From Bacteroidales bacterium (GTDB lineage: Bacteria; Bacteroidota; Bacteroidia; Bacteroidales; VadinHA17), in NCBI GenBank assembly GCA_009877105.1, contig WXFD01000014.1, positions 1-64,000 of the forward strand: a stretch of DNA of 64,000 nucleotides, read 5' to 3'. Below the pieces are notes generated by a model, which worked only from the letters and a program-made list of their open reading frames with translations, was not told the origin of the DNA and did not search any database. Positions 8,491 through 17,945 of the stretch are shown piece by piece (the first letter of the stretch is position 1; each line of letters starts with the position of its first letter). The translations under genes and the position numbers were made by a program.

Positions 8491-9528
8491 TTAATATTTT
8501 CCGTCCCTGACCTCAAAATGGGTGGGCTTGCCAAGCAATGGTCTTCTTTCCATCAGCCAGCCGGCTACCCATCTGATAACCCTGGATATATCAACCTTTG
8601 GTGATCCAAGTAGCGTATACGCATCGGATGAGTTGCTCAGCAGGGCAGTATCCGATTCACTGCTGACAAACTGAGGCTTAATACCCATAAGATTACCGAA
8701 TTCAGTTGCAACATCGCGAACCGATAAAATTTCCGGACCTGTAAGATTAAGAATCTTGGCAGGAGTGGCGGCAATTTTGAGTGACTGCAGAACATAATTA
8801 TTCACATCGCCCTGCCATATTACATTAAAATGCCCCATGCTAAGGTCAACCGGTTGTCGATTCTGAACCCTGGTGGCAATATCAACAAGCACGCCATAGC
8901 GCATTTCCACAGAGTAATTGAGCCTTATAAGGGCAGTTTTTGTGTTGTATCTTAGGCTGCCATACTCGAACATCCTTTCCCGGCCCAGGCATGACTGTGC
9001 ATATTCACCGATTGCCACGGGAGGATCACTCTCAAGCGAACCACCGGAATCAATTGGAACAAGAGGGTATACACAGCCCGTTGAAAATGCGACAATAGTG
9101 GAATTTTTAAATTTCTCGGCTACAATAGCTGGCAGATATGAATTTATTGCCCATGTCAGGGGAAGATTATCAACAGCTCCGAATTTCATTCCGGCGAGGA
9201 AAAATATATTCCCGGCACCAGGAAGACTGTTGACGAAACTAACATCAAGCAGGTCACCTTCAATAATCTCAATATTCAGTGCCTTGAAAACTGACCGCTG
9301 TACAGGATCAAAGTTTCGGTCGACGCCGATAATGTTTTTCCCGGAACCCGCCAGGTCACTTGCCCTTCTGGCCATTCTTGCAAGCGACGGTCCTATTTTA
9401 CCGTTTATTCCAAGAATAAGAATATCTCCGTCCAGACTTGTGAATAATTTCACAGTTTCATCATAAGGGCGCGAAATAAGCTCTTCCAGCTGTTCCACGC
9501 TGCTGATTTTTTCGGGTAAGTCAATCAT
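8491..9528 (-). CDS. NAD-dependent epimerase/dehydratase (SDR)
   Basis: 345 residues from the ATG at 9528; a longer start at 9597 is possible. I prefer 9528 because the fold begins soon after it and a promoter-like TACCTTGC lies at 9554-9561. The Rossmann motif is ILGINGKIGPSLARMARRA, the active-site Ser/Thr region is STGCVYPL, and the usual YxxxK is not clear: the matching stretch reads EYAQSCLGRERMFEYG, Tyr present but Lys replaced by Arg or Gly. That makes the catalytic step uncertain. First gene of the minus-strand set and divergent from the kinase fusion, which points to a shared sugar or sugar-acid pathway. Confidence 0.75.
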   Translation of the reverse strand: MIDLPEKISSVEQLEELISRPYDETVKLFTSLDGDILILGINGKIGPSLARMARRASDLAGSGKNIIGVDRNFDPVQRSVFKALNIEIIEGDLLDVSFVNSLPGAGNIFFLAGMKFGAVDNLPLTWAINSYLPAIVAEKFKNSTIVAFSTGCVYPLVPIDSGGSLESDPPVAIGEYAQSCLGRERMFEYGSLRYNTKTALIRLNYSVEMRYGVLVDIATRVQNRQPVDLSMGHFNVIWQGDVNNYVLQSLKIAATPAKILNLTGPEILSVRDVATEFGNLMGIKPQFVSSESDTALLSNSSDAYTLLGSPKVDISRVIRWVAGWLMERRPLLGKPTHFEVRDGKY

Positions 9529-9678
9529 GCTGCATCTGTTAAAAAGTAAACCTGCAAGGTAACAATTTGAATTCATTTGTATGTCAATTTCCGACATTTT
9601 GAACTTCCGCGAGTAAAAAATCGCAGCACTTTAATTAGAAGGAATTATATTTAACACTACTTTTCTAACCTGTCTATC

Positions 9679-12624
9679 ATGGCTATGAAAATGCTAAACG
9701 ATGTTGTAAAACCAGGTTTTCATAAGGTAGTTAATCCGGAGGCCCTTTCAGCCTTTGAGGAAATGATGCCGGAGAATTCCCTTCTGGTAGTTCTTGTTGC
9801 AGGAAAGGGTACACGCTTCGGCAAGGAGCCAAAATGCATTCAAATGGTTCAGGGAACGCCCCTTGCCCGTCATTCAATCGACGCCTTTCGCCGTTTTTCA
9901 CCCTCACCTGTGATTTGTATTGTAGGATACAGGTATATTGATGTGGTTGAAGCATTGGGGAACGATAATGTTTATGTGCTTTCCGACAATCCTGCGGGAG
10001 GGACCGGATATGCAGTTTTTGAATCCTTCAGTGTGCCGGATCTCGTTACCAAAAATCCCCTGTTAATTATTACCATGGGCGACAGGGTGATCCCCTCTTC
10101 AGTCTTCCGTAAGATAGAAAAAGCTCACACCGAAGGCGACAGGGAAGCTGACCTGACTTTTATGAGTGCTGTTTATGAGCCGCCAAAGAATTCAGGCAAA
10201 GGCAGGGTTATCAGGGATGAAAGCGGTAACGTACTTCGCATAATGGAAGAAAGGGATATTATGCGGGAGGAAAATCAGTATACCAGACAAGCCCTGCTTG
10301 GTATTACTGAAGGTAACTGCCCCCTGTATATTATCAGGGCATCAACTTTGTTTGATCATCTGTCGGGAATTTCAAACAATACTGCCCAGGGACAATATTA
10401 CCTCACAGATATAGTCCAGTCAATTGCTGAACGGGGAGGTGAAATAAGAACCATCACCACCAGGCTTTCTGATCCCGAATATGACCTGCTCACCTCTGAT
10501 GTCACTCAGCCTATTGATCTTGCAATGCTGGAAGGATTGCTTTCTTCCAATCTTGGACTGCTTGTTCCCGAAGAAATGGAGATTGAAAGGGCGGCCGGTG
10601 ACATAATTGCTGATAAACCGGCTGGCCAGGTGAGATCAATTACCAGGCAGATCGGAGATTTACTCACTATGATAAAAAGGGAAAAACTGCCGTTCGAACC
10701 TGATAAGCCCGTCGGCATCGGAATCTCAGGCGGACGTCTTAGAATTGCCTTTATGCACCCGGATATGGTTAGGTTCTACGGACCTGCCTGGCAAATGCCG
10801 ATAGGCGCAAGCTCCGCCAATGGCGACGAACAGATAGTTGTCATTGTGCAAACCGCTGATGACGGAAGAATTCATTATGTACCTTTTAATCAGCAATACC
10901 GGGAAAGTATTGATTCCATACCGTCAGACTTTAATACCATGTATCCGGACGATGAAGTTTCCGATATTAATACTTATGAAAAATTCGGAACCAGGATGAG
11001 TGAAGAGCTTCTGCTTTCACTGGGATATTTCAGTGATGAGGAACTGGCAGAAAGGAGAAGGAGAAACCTTCCCCTGCCTCCGTCATCACTTTGGATATCA
11101 AGTAACATGAGGCGTCCGTTTGCACTTATCGGAAATGCGATTGCCTCATTGCGAACACTAAAGACGGGCAGTCTGGGCGTGAAAATCAGGGAAACACTTG
11201 GCCAGCGTAATTTTAAGGGATTACATATCGTTTCAGCCGGGAACATTCCGCAGGGAGGATTTTCCAGCTCCTCCGCAGTTACCGTTGCGGTTAAGAATGC
11301 AATAAACTCACTCTATGAAGTTGGTATAACTCCCGATTTGCTTGTCCACCTTGCCTGTCAGGCTGAATATGGCACAGGGGTAAGGGCAGGCTCACTCGAT
11401 CAGGCTACAGAGCAAAAAGGAAGCGCAGGTAAGGGAACCCTGATCTCTTCCAATCCCAAGGATAATTACAGGATCCTTGGTACATTTCCGGTACCGGACA
11501 CCAGGTACCAGATCATTTTTCCCTACAGCGTAGAAAGGGATCGCAACGCATGGAAATGGTCATGGGGAGCTTATGCGGAGAAATCAGGAGACGGATGCCT
11601 GACAACAACGGAAATGCGCAAACTCACGGGTAAAGCTGCTGAAATTGCCGCATTACTTGTAAGGCTTCCCCTTGAAACGGATTTCTTTAAACATATTGAG
11701 GATGATCTCCTTGCCGACGGTGAGCTGAATGATGAAAATACATCATGGATTTGCTCACTTCTACTTAGGCTCCCATTGCTGATTACAAAAGAAGAATTAG
11801 CCTGCAGGCTGGCTCAAAATCATGCATGGCTCACTGCCCAGATAATGGAGGTATACCGTCTCGAACAAAAAAATGCTTCATTTAAAGCAGACGAAATCAT
11901 CAGATCGATGCTCGACGGATGGAATGACCCTGTATTGCGCCGGACTGATGCCCGGGGAGTAATTGTTAAGGAAAAAGGAGTACCGCTCAGGGCAATTGTA
12001 GCTTATCTCTTCGCTGAGGTTGCAAAGAATTTCTATCTGATCTACCACCCGGAAAGCTGGATCGAATGTGTCACTCATTCCCAAAGGGGTGACTGCAGCG
12101 TGAGCATCGATTTTAAAAAGCTGCCCGGGAAAACTGAAATGGAAAATCGCCTCGGCTGGGAGAATGGTGCGGTTGGGCCCGATCTGCTGAATGTATGGCT
12201 TGAAAAATTCGATGCAAAGCCGTTTGACTTTAACGCCGGGCTGGATGATATGTCACTTGCCGGGCCGGAAAAGCCTGTTTTCAGAAAGTTGTCAGGCTCG
12301 AGTTTTTTCAGGGGCCTTGCACTTATAGATCTCGCTGAAGCCATGCTGAAAAAAGCCTTTGGCGATGATTCAGTTGCTGTCAGAATAAATGCGGCCGGAC
12401 AGGGAGATTATTTCCAGGTACACATTGACATGCAAAAAATTGATCCCGACAGGGTCAAGCAATTTATCAGGAAGGCCATTTATCGCCGGTTTGGACTTAA
12501 ACCCAATCCTGATTTTGTTGAAGTAAGCTCCGGGGGAGGAGCAAGCGGAATCAGGTTGAGCCGGTTTGACTTTTTATCCCAGCTGATGATGAAGCTGAAC
12601 TCCCTTGTTCCGACCGGGGTCTGA
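9679..12624 (+). CDS. Bifunctional sugar nucleotidyltransferase / GHMP sugar kinase fusion
   Basis: 981 residues. Residues about 34-300 are a GlmU/RmlA-type nucleotidyltransferase: AGKGTRFGKEPK at 41-52 is the nucleotide-binding loop, with ITMGDRV later as the metal-binding region. Residues about 350-981 are GHMP kinase, galactokinase-like: an N-terminal GGRLRIAF...GASSANGD sugar-binding region, ATP loop PQGGFSSSSAV at 524-534, and a closing SSGGGASGIRL near 950-960. The architecture parallels Bacteroides Fkp (fucokinase/GDP-fucose pyrophosphorylase) but the domain order is the same and the N-domain is of the GlmU rather than Fkp type. I infer salvage of a free sugar to sugar-1-phosphate and then NDP-sugar; sugar identity unknown. 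Confidence 0.75.
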   Translation: MAMKMLNDVVKPGFHKVVNPEALSAFEEMMPENSLLVVLVAGKGTRFGKEPKCIQMVQGTPLARHSIDAFRRFSPSPVICIVGYRYIDVVEALGNDNVYVLSDNPAGGTGYAVFESFSVPDLVTKNPLLIITMGDRVIPSSVFRKIEKAHTEGDREADLTFMSAVYEPPKNSGKGRVIRDESGNVLRIMEERDIMREENQYTRQALLGITEGNCPLYIIRASTLFDHLSGISNNTAQGQYYLTDIVQSIAERGGEIRTITTRLSDPEYDLLTSDVTQPIDLAMLEGLLSSNLGLLVPEEMEIERAAGDIIADKPAGQVRSITRQIGDLLTMIKREKLPFEPDKPVGIGISGGRLRIAFMHPDMVRFYGPAWQMPIGASSANGDEQIVVIVQTADDGRIHYVPFNQQYRESIDSIPSDFNTMYPDDEVSDINTYEKFGTRMSEELLLSLGYFSDEELAERRRRNLPLPPSSLWISSNMRRPFALIGNAIASLRTLKTGSLGVKIRETLGQRNFKGLHIVSAGNIPQGGFSSSSAVTVAVKNAINSLYEVGITPDLLVHLACQAEYGTGVRAGSLDQATEQKGSAGKGTLISSNPKDNYRILGTFPVPDTRYQIIFPYSVERDRNAWKWSWGAYAEKSGDGCLTTTEMRKLTGKAAEIAALLVRLPLETDFFKHIEDDLLADGELNDENTSWICSLLLRLPLLITKEELACRLAQNHAWLTAQIMEVYRLEQKNASFKADEIIRSMLDGWNDPVLRRTDARGVIVKEKGVPLRAIVAYLFAEVAKNFYLIYHPESWIECVTHSQRGDCSVSIDFKKLPGKTEMENRLGWENGAVGPDLLNVWLEKFDAKPFDFNAGLDDMSLAGPEKPVFRKLSGSSFFRGLALIDLAEAMLKKAFGDDSVAVRINAAGQGDYFQVHIDMQKIDPDRVKQFIRKAIYRRFGLKPNPDFVEVSSGGGASGIRLSRFDFLSQLMMKLNSLVPTGV

Positions 12625-12704
12625 GAGGATATTATATTGATATTCTGAACATCCGGTTTGTTTTTTTTGTTTAATTTAGGATTTGTGAAAAATATGAGAT
12701 TAGC

Positions 12705-14141
12705 ATGAAATCCTCAATTATTACATTCTTGTCTGCCGTTTTCCTTCTTTGTTCCGCATCTTGGCTGAACGGCCAGGAAAGATACCGGATCGACAACATT
12801 GTAAGGGCCTTAAAGGCCAAAGACTGTATGACCGCAGTTGAACTTCTCCCTGAAGTAAAAGATATTAACTTCAGGGATGCCTATGGGGGGACCCTTCTGA
12901 TGCATGCTTCCCTGAACGGATGTAATGAGCTGGTGAAAGCTTTGCTTGAACGCGGAGCAAAAACAGATCTGAGATCCAATGACGGTTTTACTGCCTTGCA
13001 TATGGCTTCGCGCAACGGCTATCCTGAAATTGTCAAAGTTCTGCTTGCAAAAGGCGCAGATGTTAATATCCTTACCAACAAGAAAGCTACCGCACTTTAT
13101 CTGGCGGCTCAGAATGGACATACGGATATTATTAAGCTTCTGTATGAAAAAGGCAGTAATATTGATGCACTTGCTGAAGGAGAATTCTCTCCATTGTTTA
13201 TCGCCTCACAAAACGGGCATTTTGATGCTGTCAGATTCCTGGCAGAAAACTCTGCTGATCTCGAATTTTCAACCTCCCGCGGCGCTACTGCACTTTTTAT
13301 TGCTTCCACCAGCGGAAATCTTGAAATTGTCGAATATCTTCTGCAAAAGGGAGCCAATATCGAAGCAAAAACCAGCAGAGGAGCAACTCCCTTATTTACG
13401 GCATCACAGGAAGGGCAATCACGGATTGTAAAATTATTGCTGGAAAAAGGTGCAGACATAAATATGAAAACAAACGATGGAATGACTCCCCTGGCAGCAG
13501 CAACAAGAAGGGATCATCTTGAAACGGTTAAGGAATTGCTGGCTCGAGGAGCTGACCCGGATATAAGGTCGGAGCAGGGATTTGCGCCGATTCACATGGC
13601 AGCCGAACTGGGATATGCAGAAATTGTCAGGCTGCTGCTCAGAAAAGGCACAATTGATTTAAGGGCAAACAACGGAGCAACAGCCCTTATGTACGCTGCA
13701 AAAGAAGGGAAGGTGGAAACTGCAGGGCTGCTGCTTGACAATGGAGCGGATGCCAATATTCAGAGTTCCGACGGTTATTCGGCCTTGTATGTTGCTGTGC
13801 AGAACGGACATACGGAGATTGTGAACATGTTGCTGAAAAAAGTGAAAAACCCCGATATGATGACTTCTGATGGCTTTACTCCGTTAATGATTGCATCTCA
13901 AAAAGGATCGGCAGAAATAGCGGCAATGCTTGTGGATCGCGGAGCCAATATAAATCTTCAGAATAATGAAGGTGCAACTGCCTTGATGATTGCATCGGCA
14001 TATGGTTTTTCACATATTGTAAAACTTCTGCTCGATAACGGTGCCGACATCTCCCGGAAAACAAACGACGGAAAGGCAGCAGTGGATCTTGCCCTTAATG
14101 ACGATATAAAAAATATGATCCTGAATGCCAAAAAAGATTAA
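12705..14141 (+). CDS. Secreted ankyrin-repeat protein
   Basis: 478 residues: signal peptide MKSSIITFLSAVFLLCSASWLNGQ, then about thirteen 33-residue ankyrin repeats to the C-terminus with the usual TPLHxAxxxGhxEIVKhLLxxGAD pattern (for example GFTALHMASRNGYPEIVKVL). No other domain. Ankyrin repeats bind protein partners; here in the periplasm or outside. The partner is unknown, and the neighbours (kinase fusion upstream, tRNA downstream) give no clue. Confidence 0.85.
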   Translation: MKSSIITFLSAVFLLCSASWLNGQERYRIDNIVRALKAKDCMTAVELLPEVKDINFRDAYGGTLLMHASLNGCNELVKALLERGAKTDLRSNDGFTALHMASRNGYPEIVKVLLAKGADVNILTNKKATALYLAAQNGHTDIIKLLYEKGSNIDALAEGEFSPLFIASQNGHFDAVRFLAENSADLEFSTSRGATALFIASTSGNLEIVEYLLQKGANIEAKTSRGATPLFTASQEGQSRIVKLLLEKGADINMKTNDGMTPLAAATRRDHLETVKELLARGADPDIRSEQGFAPIHMAAELGYAEIVRLLLRKGTIDLRANNGATALMYAAKEGKVETAGLLLDNGADANIQSSDGYSALYVAVQNGHTEIVNMLLKKVKNPDMMTSDGFTPLMIASQKGSAEIAAMLVDRGANINLQNNEGATALMIASAYGFSHIVKLLLDNGADISRKTNDGKAAVDLALNDDIKNMILNAKKD

Positions 14142-14163
14142 GATGACATATAAGGATTTTTTC

Positions 14164-14206
14164 ATTATAAAAAAAAGCAGCTATGAAATTCATTCATAAC
14201 TGCTTT
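14164..14206 (-). terminator. Intrinsic terminator of tRNA-Arg
   Basis: AAAGCAGCTATGAA (14174-14187) pairs with TTCATAACTGCTTT (14193-14206) with one mismatch. Read on the minus strand the stem is followed by a run of T (complement of the A run at 14166-14176), ten bases after the tRNA 3' end. It may also stop read-through from the convergent ankyrin gene. Confidence 0.75.
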
Positions 14207-14215
14207 GCTATAATG

Positions 14216-14289
14216 TGATCCCGACAGGAGTCAAACCTGTAACCTTCTGATCCGTAGTCAGATGCTCTATTCAGTTAAGCTACGGGACC
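14216..14289 (-). tRNA. tRNA-Arg (anticodon ACG)
   Basis: Read on the minus strand: acceptor GGTCCCG pairs with CGGGATC (one G-U), D arm TAGCTTAACTGAATAGAGC, anticodon stem TCTGA/TCAGA with loop CTACGGA, so anticodon ACG, then a T arm with GGTTTGACTCC. Discriminator A at 14216; CCA is not encoded. ACG is normally edited to ICG by TadA and reads CGU, CGC and CGA. Confidence 0.95.
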
Positions 14290-14307
14290 ATACTTTCTTT
14301 TATAACG

Positions 14308-14340
14308 CAAATATAAGGAAATATTGTCTTGAGGAACAAA
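14308..14340 (-). promoter_or_regulatory. Promoter of tRNA-Arg
   Basis: On the minus strand TTTG (14340-14337) and TATATTTG (14315-14308) are separated by 21 bases, matching the Bacteroidota -33/-7 consensus. Transcription would start about ten bases before the mature tRNA 5' end. Confidence 0.65.
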
Positions 14341-14414
14341 TTATGTTAATTTGGTAAGAAAGCAAAATATTTCGTTTTCCGCCTCGTTGGCAATCAAATG
14401 AACAAATCGATCTT

Positions 14415-17240
14415 ATGAAGAAAAGTACCCGCATTTTAATAAAAATCCTGGGCGGGCTTGCTATGGCAACCCTTTTAACGGCGATAATTGTTCCTGTTCT
14501 TTTCAAGGATAAAATAAGGACCAGCATAGAAAAAGCGATAAATGAATCAATAAATGCAAAAGTCAGATTTGGCAACTACAGGCTGGGAGTTTTCAGGAAT
14601 TTCCCTAATATCACTTTTTCCCTTGATAATTTCAGCATTGCAGGCGTTGATAAATTTGAAAACGACACCCTGGTCGATATAAGGTCATTAAACCTGGTAT
14701 TCAATCTTTCAAGTATTTTCAGCAAATCCGGCTATGAGATCAGGTCTGTTAAAATTAAAGATGCAGTGATAAAAACAATTGTTCTTGCTGACGGATCTGA
14801 AAACTGGGATATTATCAAGGAATCAGATGAAGCTGTTGCAGAAGATGAATCTGCTTCAGCATTGAAAATCCTTCTCAGAAAGGTTGAAATGATGAATGGC
14901 AGAATTATATACACCGATCGTGGTTATGATTTTGAAACATTGCTTGAGGATGTCAGATTTCTTTTAACCGGTGATATGACGGCCAGTGAAACCAATCTTA
15001 AAATGCTGGTTGATGCCGGAAGATTGACTTTCACAATGCAGGGAATGAAATATCTTAACAGAGTTGAAACAAGGGCGGAGATTGATCTTTTTGCTAATCT
15101 CGACAGCATGAAATTCTATCTGAAAGAGAACTATTTGCTTCTTAATGATCTCAGGCTCAATTTTGCCGGAGTGGTCAGCATGCCTTACGATGATATTGCA
15201 ACTGACCTGACGTTTCGCTCCGAAAACTCATCCATAAAATCCCTCATGTCGCTGATACCGGCGGTTTACATGAATGATTTCAGCGGTCTTAGCACATCCG
15301 GCGATATCGGAATTTCAGGTTTTGCAAGGGGCGTATACAGTGATGCCGATAGCACCATGCCAGATATTGCCCTTGACATAAATGTGAGAAATGGTCAGAT
15401 AAATTATACCTCTCTTCCGGAGAAAATAACAAACATTAATCTCAGGTCTTCATTATTTTATGATGGCCGGATACCTGACTTGAGCACACTTGATGTAAAT
15501 GATTTTCATATGGAGCTGGCGGGAAACAAGCTTGATATGACTTTAATGCTTAAAACCCCGGTAAGCGATCCGGCTTTTTCAGGATCCATCAATGGAAAGA
15601 TTGACCTGGCTGCACTGAAAAACGCAATCCCTATCGACAGTATGGATTTCTCCGGGCTGCTGGAATTATCAGTCAGGATGGCAGGAAGGATGTCGATGCT
15701 TGAAAAGAAGCAATACGATAAATTTGAGGCAGCCGGTAATCTGAAAGTCAGCAAAGTGCATGTGGCCACGACAGGATACCCGGAAATAAAGGTAAATGAA
15801 GCCGGAATTGAATTTTCACCCGGATTCGCCTCTCTTGATAATTCCGACATCAACATCGGGACCAGGAGTGATTTCTGCCTGACGGGGAAACTCGAAAACT
15901 ATCTCTTGTACTTGCTGAAGAATGAGGTTTTAAAGGGCAGTCTGAATCTGCGGTCAAAAATGCTGGATCTCTCAGAGATTATGTCGGCTCTTGCTGATGA
16001 ACAGGAGGACGGAACCGATACCACAAAACTGGCAATAATAAAAATTCCTGAAAATATTGATTTCGATTTCAGTGCACTTATCGATAAGTTTGTTTACAAT
16101 AAAATAAAGGCAACGGCGCTTAAAGGTCATCTGATCATCAGGGATGGCGTTTTGAGCGTCAGGGAGACAGGAATGGATATCCTGGGAGGCGGGATTCTGC
16201 TGAACGCTGATTTTGACACACGCGATATCCGGAAGCCTGTTATGAAAGCGGATCTGGCAATCAGCAATCTGGGTATTAAAGACGCGTTTACTTCATTCAA
16301 TACTGTTCAGAAGTTTGCTCCGGCAGCAAAAGGGATTGACGGCAGGTTTGGTGTTAAATTGTCATACAGCAGCTTACTTGGAAGAGATTTTTTACCGGTT
16401 ATCCAGACAATCTCAGGCAGCGGAAAACTGCAGTCGGATGAGATAAAACTGATAGAATCGGCTTCCTACAACAAGATAAAAGAGGTACTGAAACTGGGCG
16501 AGAATTACAGCAACACCTTCAAGGACATCAATGTGAGCTTCAATGTCAGAGATGGAAGAATCCATGTCAGCCCGTTCAATACAAAAGCAGGTAGTTTAAA
16601 GCTTAATATAAGCGGCGATCAGGGACTGGACCAGACTTTGAACTATGTGGTTAAATCGGAAATTCCGAGATCGGAACTTGGAACACAGATCAACTCCCTT
16701 ATCGACGGCCTGTCAGCGCAGGCTTCTGCATTTGGCATTTCGTTCAAGCCATCGGATGTGATAAAAGTGAACGTGAAGGTTACAGGGACATTTCTGAAAC
16801 CCGTCATCACTCCATTTTTCGGAGATGAACCAGCAGGCACTGCAACGGAAACAACTCCGTCTGTCCGGGAAAGCATAACCCGGCTCGTTGATGAAAAAGC
16901 CGATGAGTTAAAACAGGAAGTGAAAAATGAGTTGTCGGACCAGGCTGACAGGCTCATTCAGGAAGCAGAGGAGAAGGCCCGCCTGATTCAGGCTGAAGCT
17001 GAAAACGCCGCGGAAGCAATCAGGAATGAGGCAGACCTTCAGGCGCAGAAACTAATTGAAGAAGCAGAAACAAAAGGTACGTTTGCTAAAATTGCTGCGC
17101 GGAAAAGTGCTGAATCCCTGAAAAAGGAAGCAGATCGTCGTGCAACCCAGCTCGTAAGGGAAGCCGGTGAAAAATCTGCCCGGATTATTAAAGAAGCAAA
17201 AACCAGGAAGGAACAGTTGCAAAATCCAACCAATCCATAA
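14415..17240 (+). CDS. AsmA family protein with C-terminal coiled coil
   Basis: 941 residues. One N-terminal membrane helix (ILGGLAMATLLTAIIVPVLF) anchors a long periplasmic body with AsmA repeats: residues about 30-260 match the AsmA N-domain, with VRFGNYRLGVFRNFPNITFSL at its start, and residues about 560-800 the AsmA-like C-domain (SFNVRDGRIHVSPFNTKAG). The family forms long grooves thought to carry phospholipids between membranes. The last 110 residues are a charged, Ala/Glu/Lys-rich coiled coil of heptads (AEEKARLIQAEAENAAEAI and similar) not standard for AsmA. Confidence 0.8.
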   Translation: MKKSTRILIKILGGLAMATLLTAIIVPVLFKDKIRTSIEKAINESINAKVRFGNYRLGVFRNFPNITFSLDNFSIAGVDKFENDTLVDIRSLNLVFNLSSIFSKSGYEIRSVKIKDAVIKTIVLADGSENWDIIKESDEAVAEDESASALKILLRKVEMMNGRIIYTDRGYDFETLLEDVRFLLTGDMTASETNLKMLVDAGRLTFTMQGMKYLNRVETRAEIDLFANLDSMKFYLKENYLLLNDLRLNFAGVVSMPYDDIATDLTFRSENSSIKSLMSLIPAVYMNDFSGLSTSGDIGISGFARGVYSDADSTMPDIALDINVRNGQINYTSLPEKITNINLRSSLFYDGRIPDLSTLDVNDFHMELAGNKLDMTLMLKTPVSDPAFSGSINGKIDLAALKNAIPIDSMDFSGLLELSVRMAGRMSMLEKKQYDKFEAAGNLKVSKVHVATTGYPEIKVNEAGIEFSPGFASLDNSDINIGTRSDFCLTGKLENYLLYLLKNEVLKGSLNLRSKMLDLSEIMSALADEQEDGTDTTKLAIIKIPENIDFDFSALIDKFVYNKIKATALKGHLIIRDGVLSVRETGMDILGGGILLNADFDTRDIRKPVMKADLAISNLGIKDAFTSFNTVQKFAPAAKGIDGRFGVKLSYSSLLGRDFLPVIQTISGSGKLQSDEIKLIESASYNKIKEVLKLGENYSNTFKDINVSFNVRDGRIHVSPFNTKAGSLKLNISGDQGLDQTLNYVVKSEIPRSELGTQINSLIDGLSAQASAFGISFKPSDVIKVNVKVTGTFLKPVITPFFGDEPAGTATETTPSVRESITRLVDEKADELKQEVKNELSDQADRLIQEAEEKARLIQAEAENAAEAIRNEADLQAQKLIEEAETKGTFAKIAARKSAESLKKEADRRATQLVREAGEKSARIIKEAKTRKEQLQNPTNP

Positions 17241-17432
17241 AAAAGCCTGAAAATAACATGAAAATCGTCTGGAAAACTTCTGGGGATGTTAAGTTGCAGC
17301 AATGACGCGTCCCGGGGGATCTGCAAAAAAAGACTGCAGGTTAGGGCAGTCCTGGAAATATTAACATGAAACCCAGACGAATGGTCAAAACTGCAAACGG
17401 GAGTGTATAGAATCGCATTCAATCATGTGCAG

Positions 17433-17456
17433 TCATCTTCCACATGTGGGAGATGA
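17433..17456. repeat. 24-bp near-perfect palindrome
   Basis: TCATCTTCCACATGTGGGAGATGA is self-complementary apart from one symmetric mismatch pair and has no loop. It lies between the convergent AsmA and L19 genes. A loopless palindrome is more like a protein-binding site than a terminator, and no T run follows on either strand. Confidence 0.4.
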
Positions 17457-17503
17457 TGGGCATCCGGCCTACAATGAATAAATAAAATATGCAGGAAATA
17501 AAT

Positions 17504-17851
17504 TCAGAATTTCCGTTCACGTATACGTGCTTTCTTGCCTGTCAGTTTACGTAAATAGAAGATCCTGGCCCGGCGGACTTTGCCATGCTTATTGACTTCT
17601 ATTTTGTCGATAAACGGAGATGCAACCGGGAAAATCCTTTCAACTCCAATATTCCCGGACATTTTCCTTACGGTAAAAGTTTCTGTATGTGCACTGCCCC
17701 TCCTTTGAATAACAACCCCGCGAAACTGCTGGATTCTTTCCTTGTTTCCTTCCTTTATTTTGTAATGCACAGTTACCGTATCCCCGGCAATAAATTTTGG
17801 AATTTCATTTGTTATTGCCAGTTCCTTTTCTACAACGTCCATTAAATTCAT
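17504..17851 (-). CDS. rplS: 50S ribosomal protein L19
   Basis: 115 residues, the family's normal length. Diagnostic stretches are [55 protein letters not shown] and the basic tail [23 protein letters not shown]19 sits at the 30S-50S interface of the ribosome. In many bacteria it follows rpsP-rimM-trmD; here it is alone with its own promoter. Confidence 0.97.
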   Translation of the reverse strand: MNLMDVVEKELAITNEIPKFIAGDTVTVHYKIKEGNKERIQQFRGVVIQRRGSAHTETFTVRKMSGNIGVERIFPVASPFIDKIEVNKHGKVRRARIFYLRKLTGKKARIRERKF

Positions 17852-17897
17852 TTCCCGAAAATATTACTTACTTTTTGCCGAGCTTAAAATCAGGTCG

Positions 17898-17926
17898 CAA
17901 ATATACAAAAATAATCTGAACGCAAA
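17898..17926 (-). promoter_or_regulatory. Promoter of rplS
   Basis: Minus strand TTTG (17926-17923), 17-base spacer, TATATTTG (17905-17898): a complete Bacteroidota-type promoter about 47 bases before the L19 start codon. Confidence 0.65.
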
Positions 17927-17945
17927 AATATCAATATATACAATT

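Noticed and set aside
8918..9466. Plus-strand 182-codon frame
   Set aside because: Lies wholly inside the epimerase gene on the other strand; the epimerase has a clear Rossmann motif.
9679..12624. Identification as Fkp (fucokinase/GDP-fucose pyrophosphorylase)
   Set aside because: The N-terminal domain carries a GlmU/RmlA-type loop (AGKGTRFGKEPK), not the Fkp-type GDP-fucose pyrophosphorylase motif, so naming the sugar is not justified.
12705..14141. Repeated DNA in the ankyrin gene as a tandem repeat array
   Set aside because: The period follows the 33-residue protein repeat and the units are well diverged; it is coding structure only.
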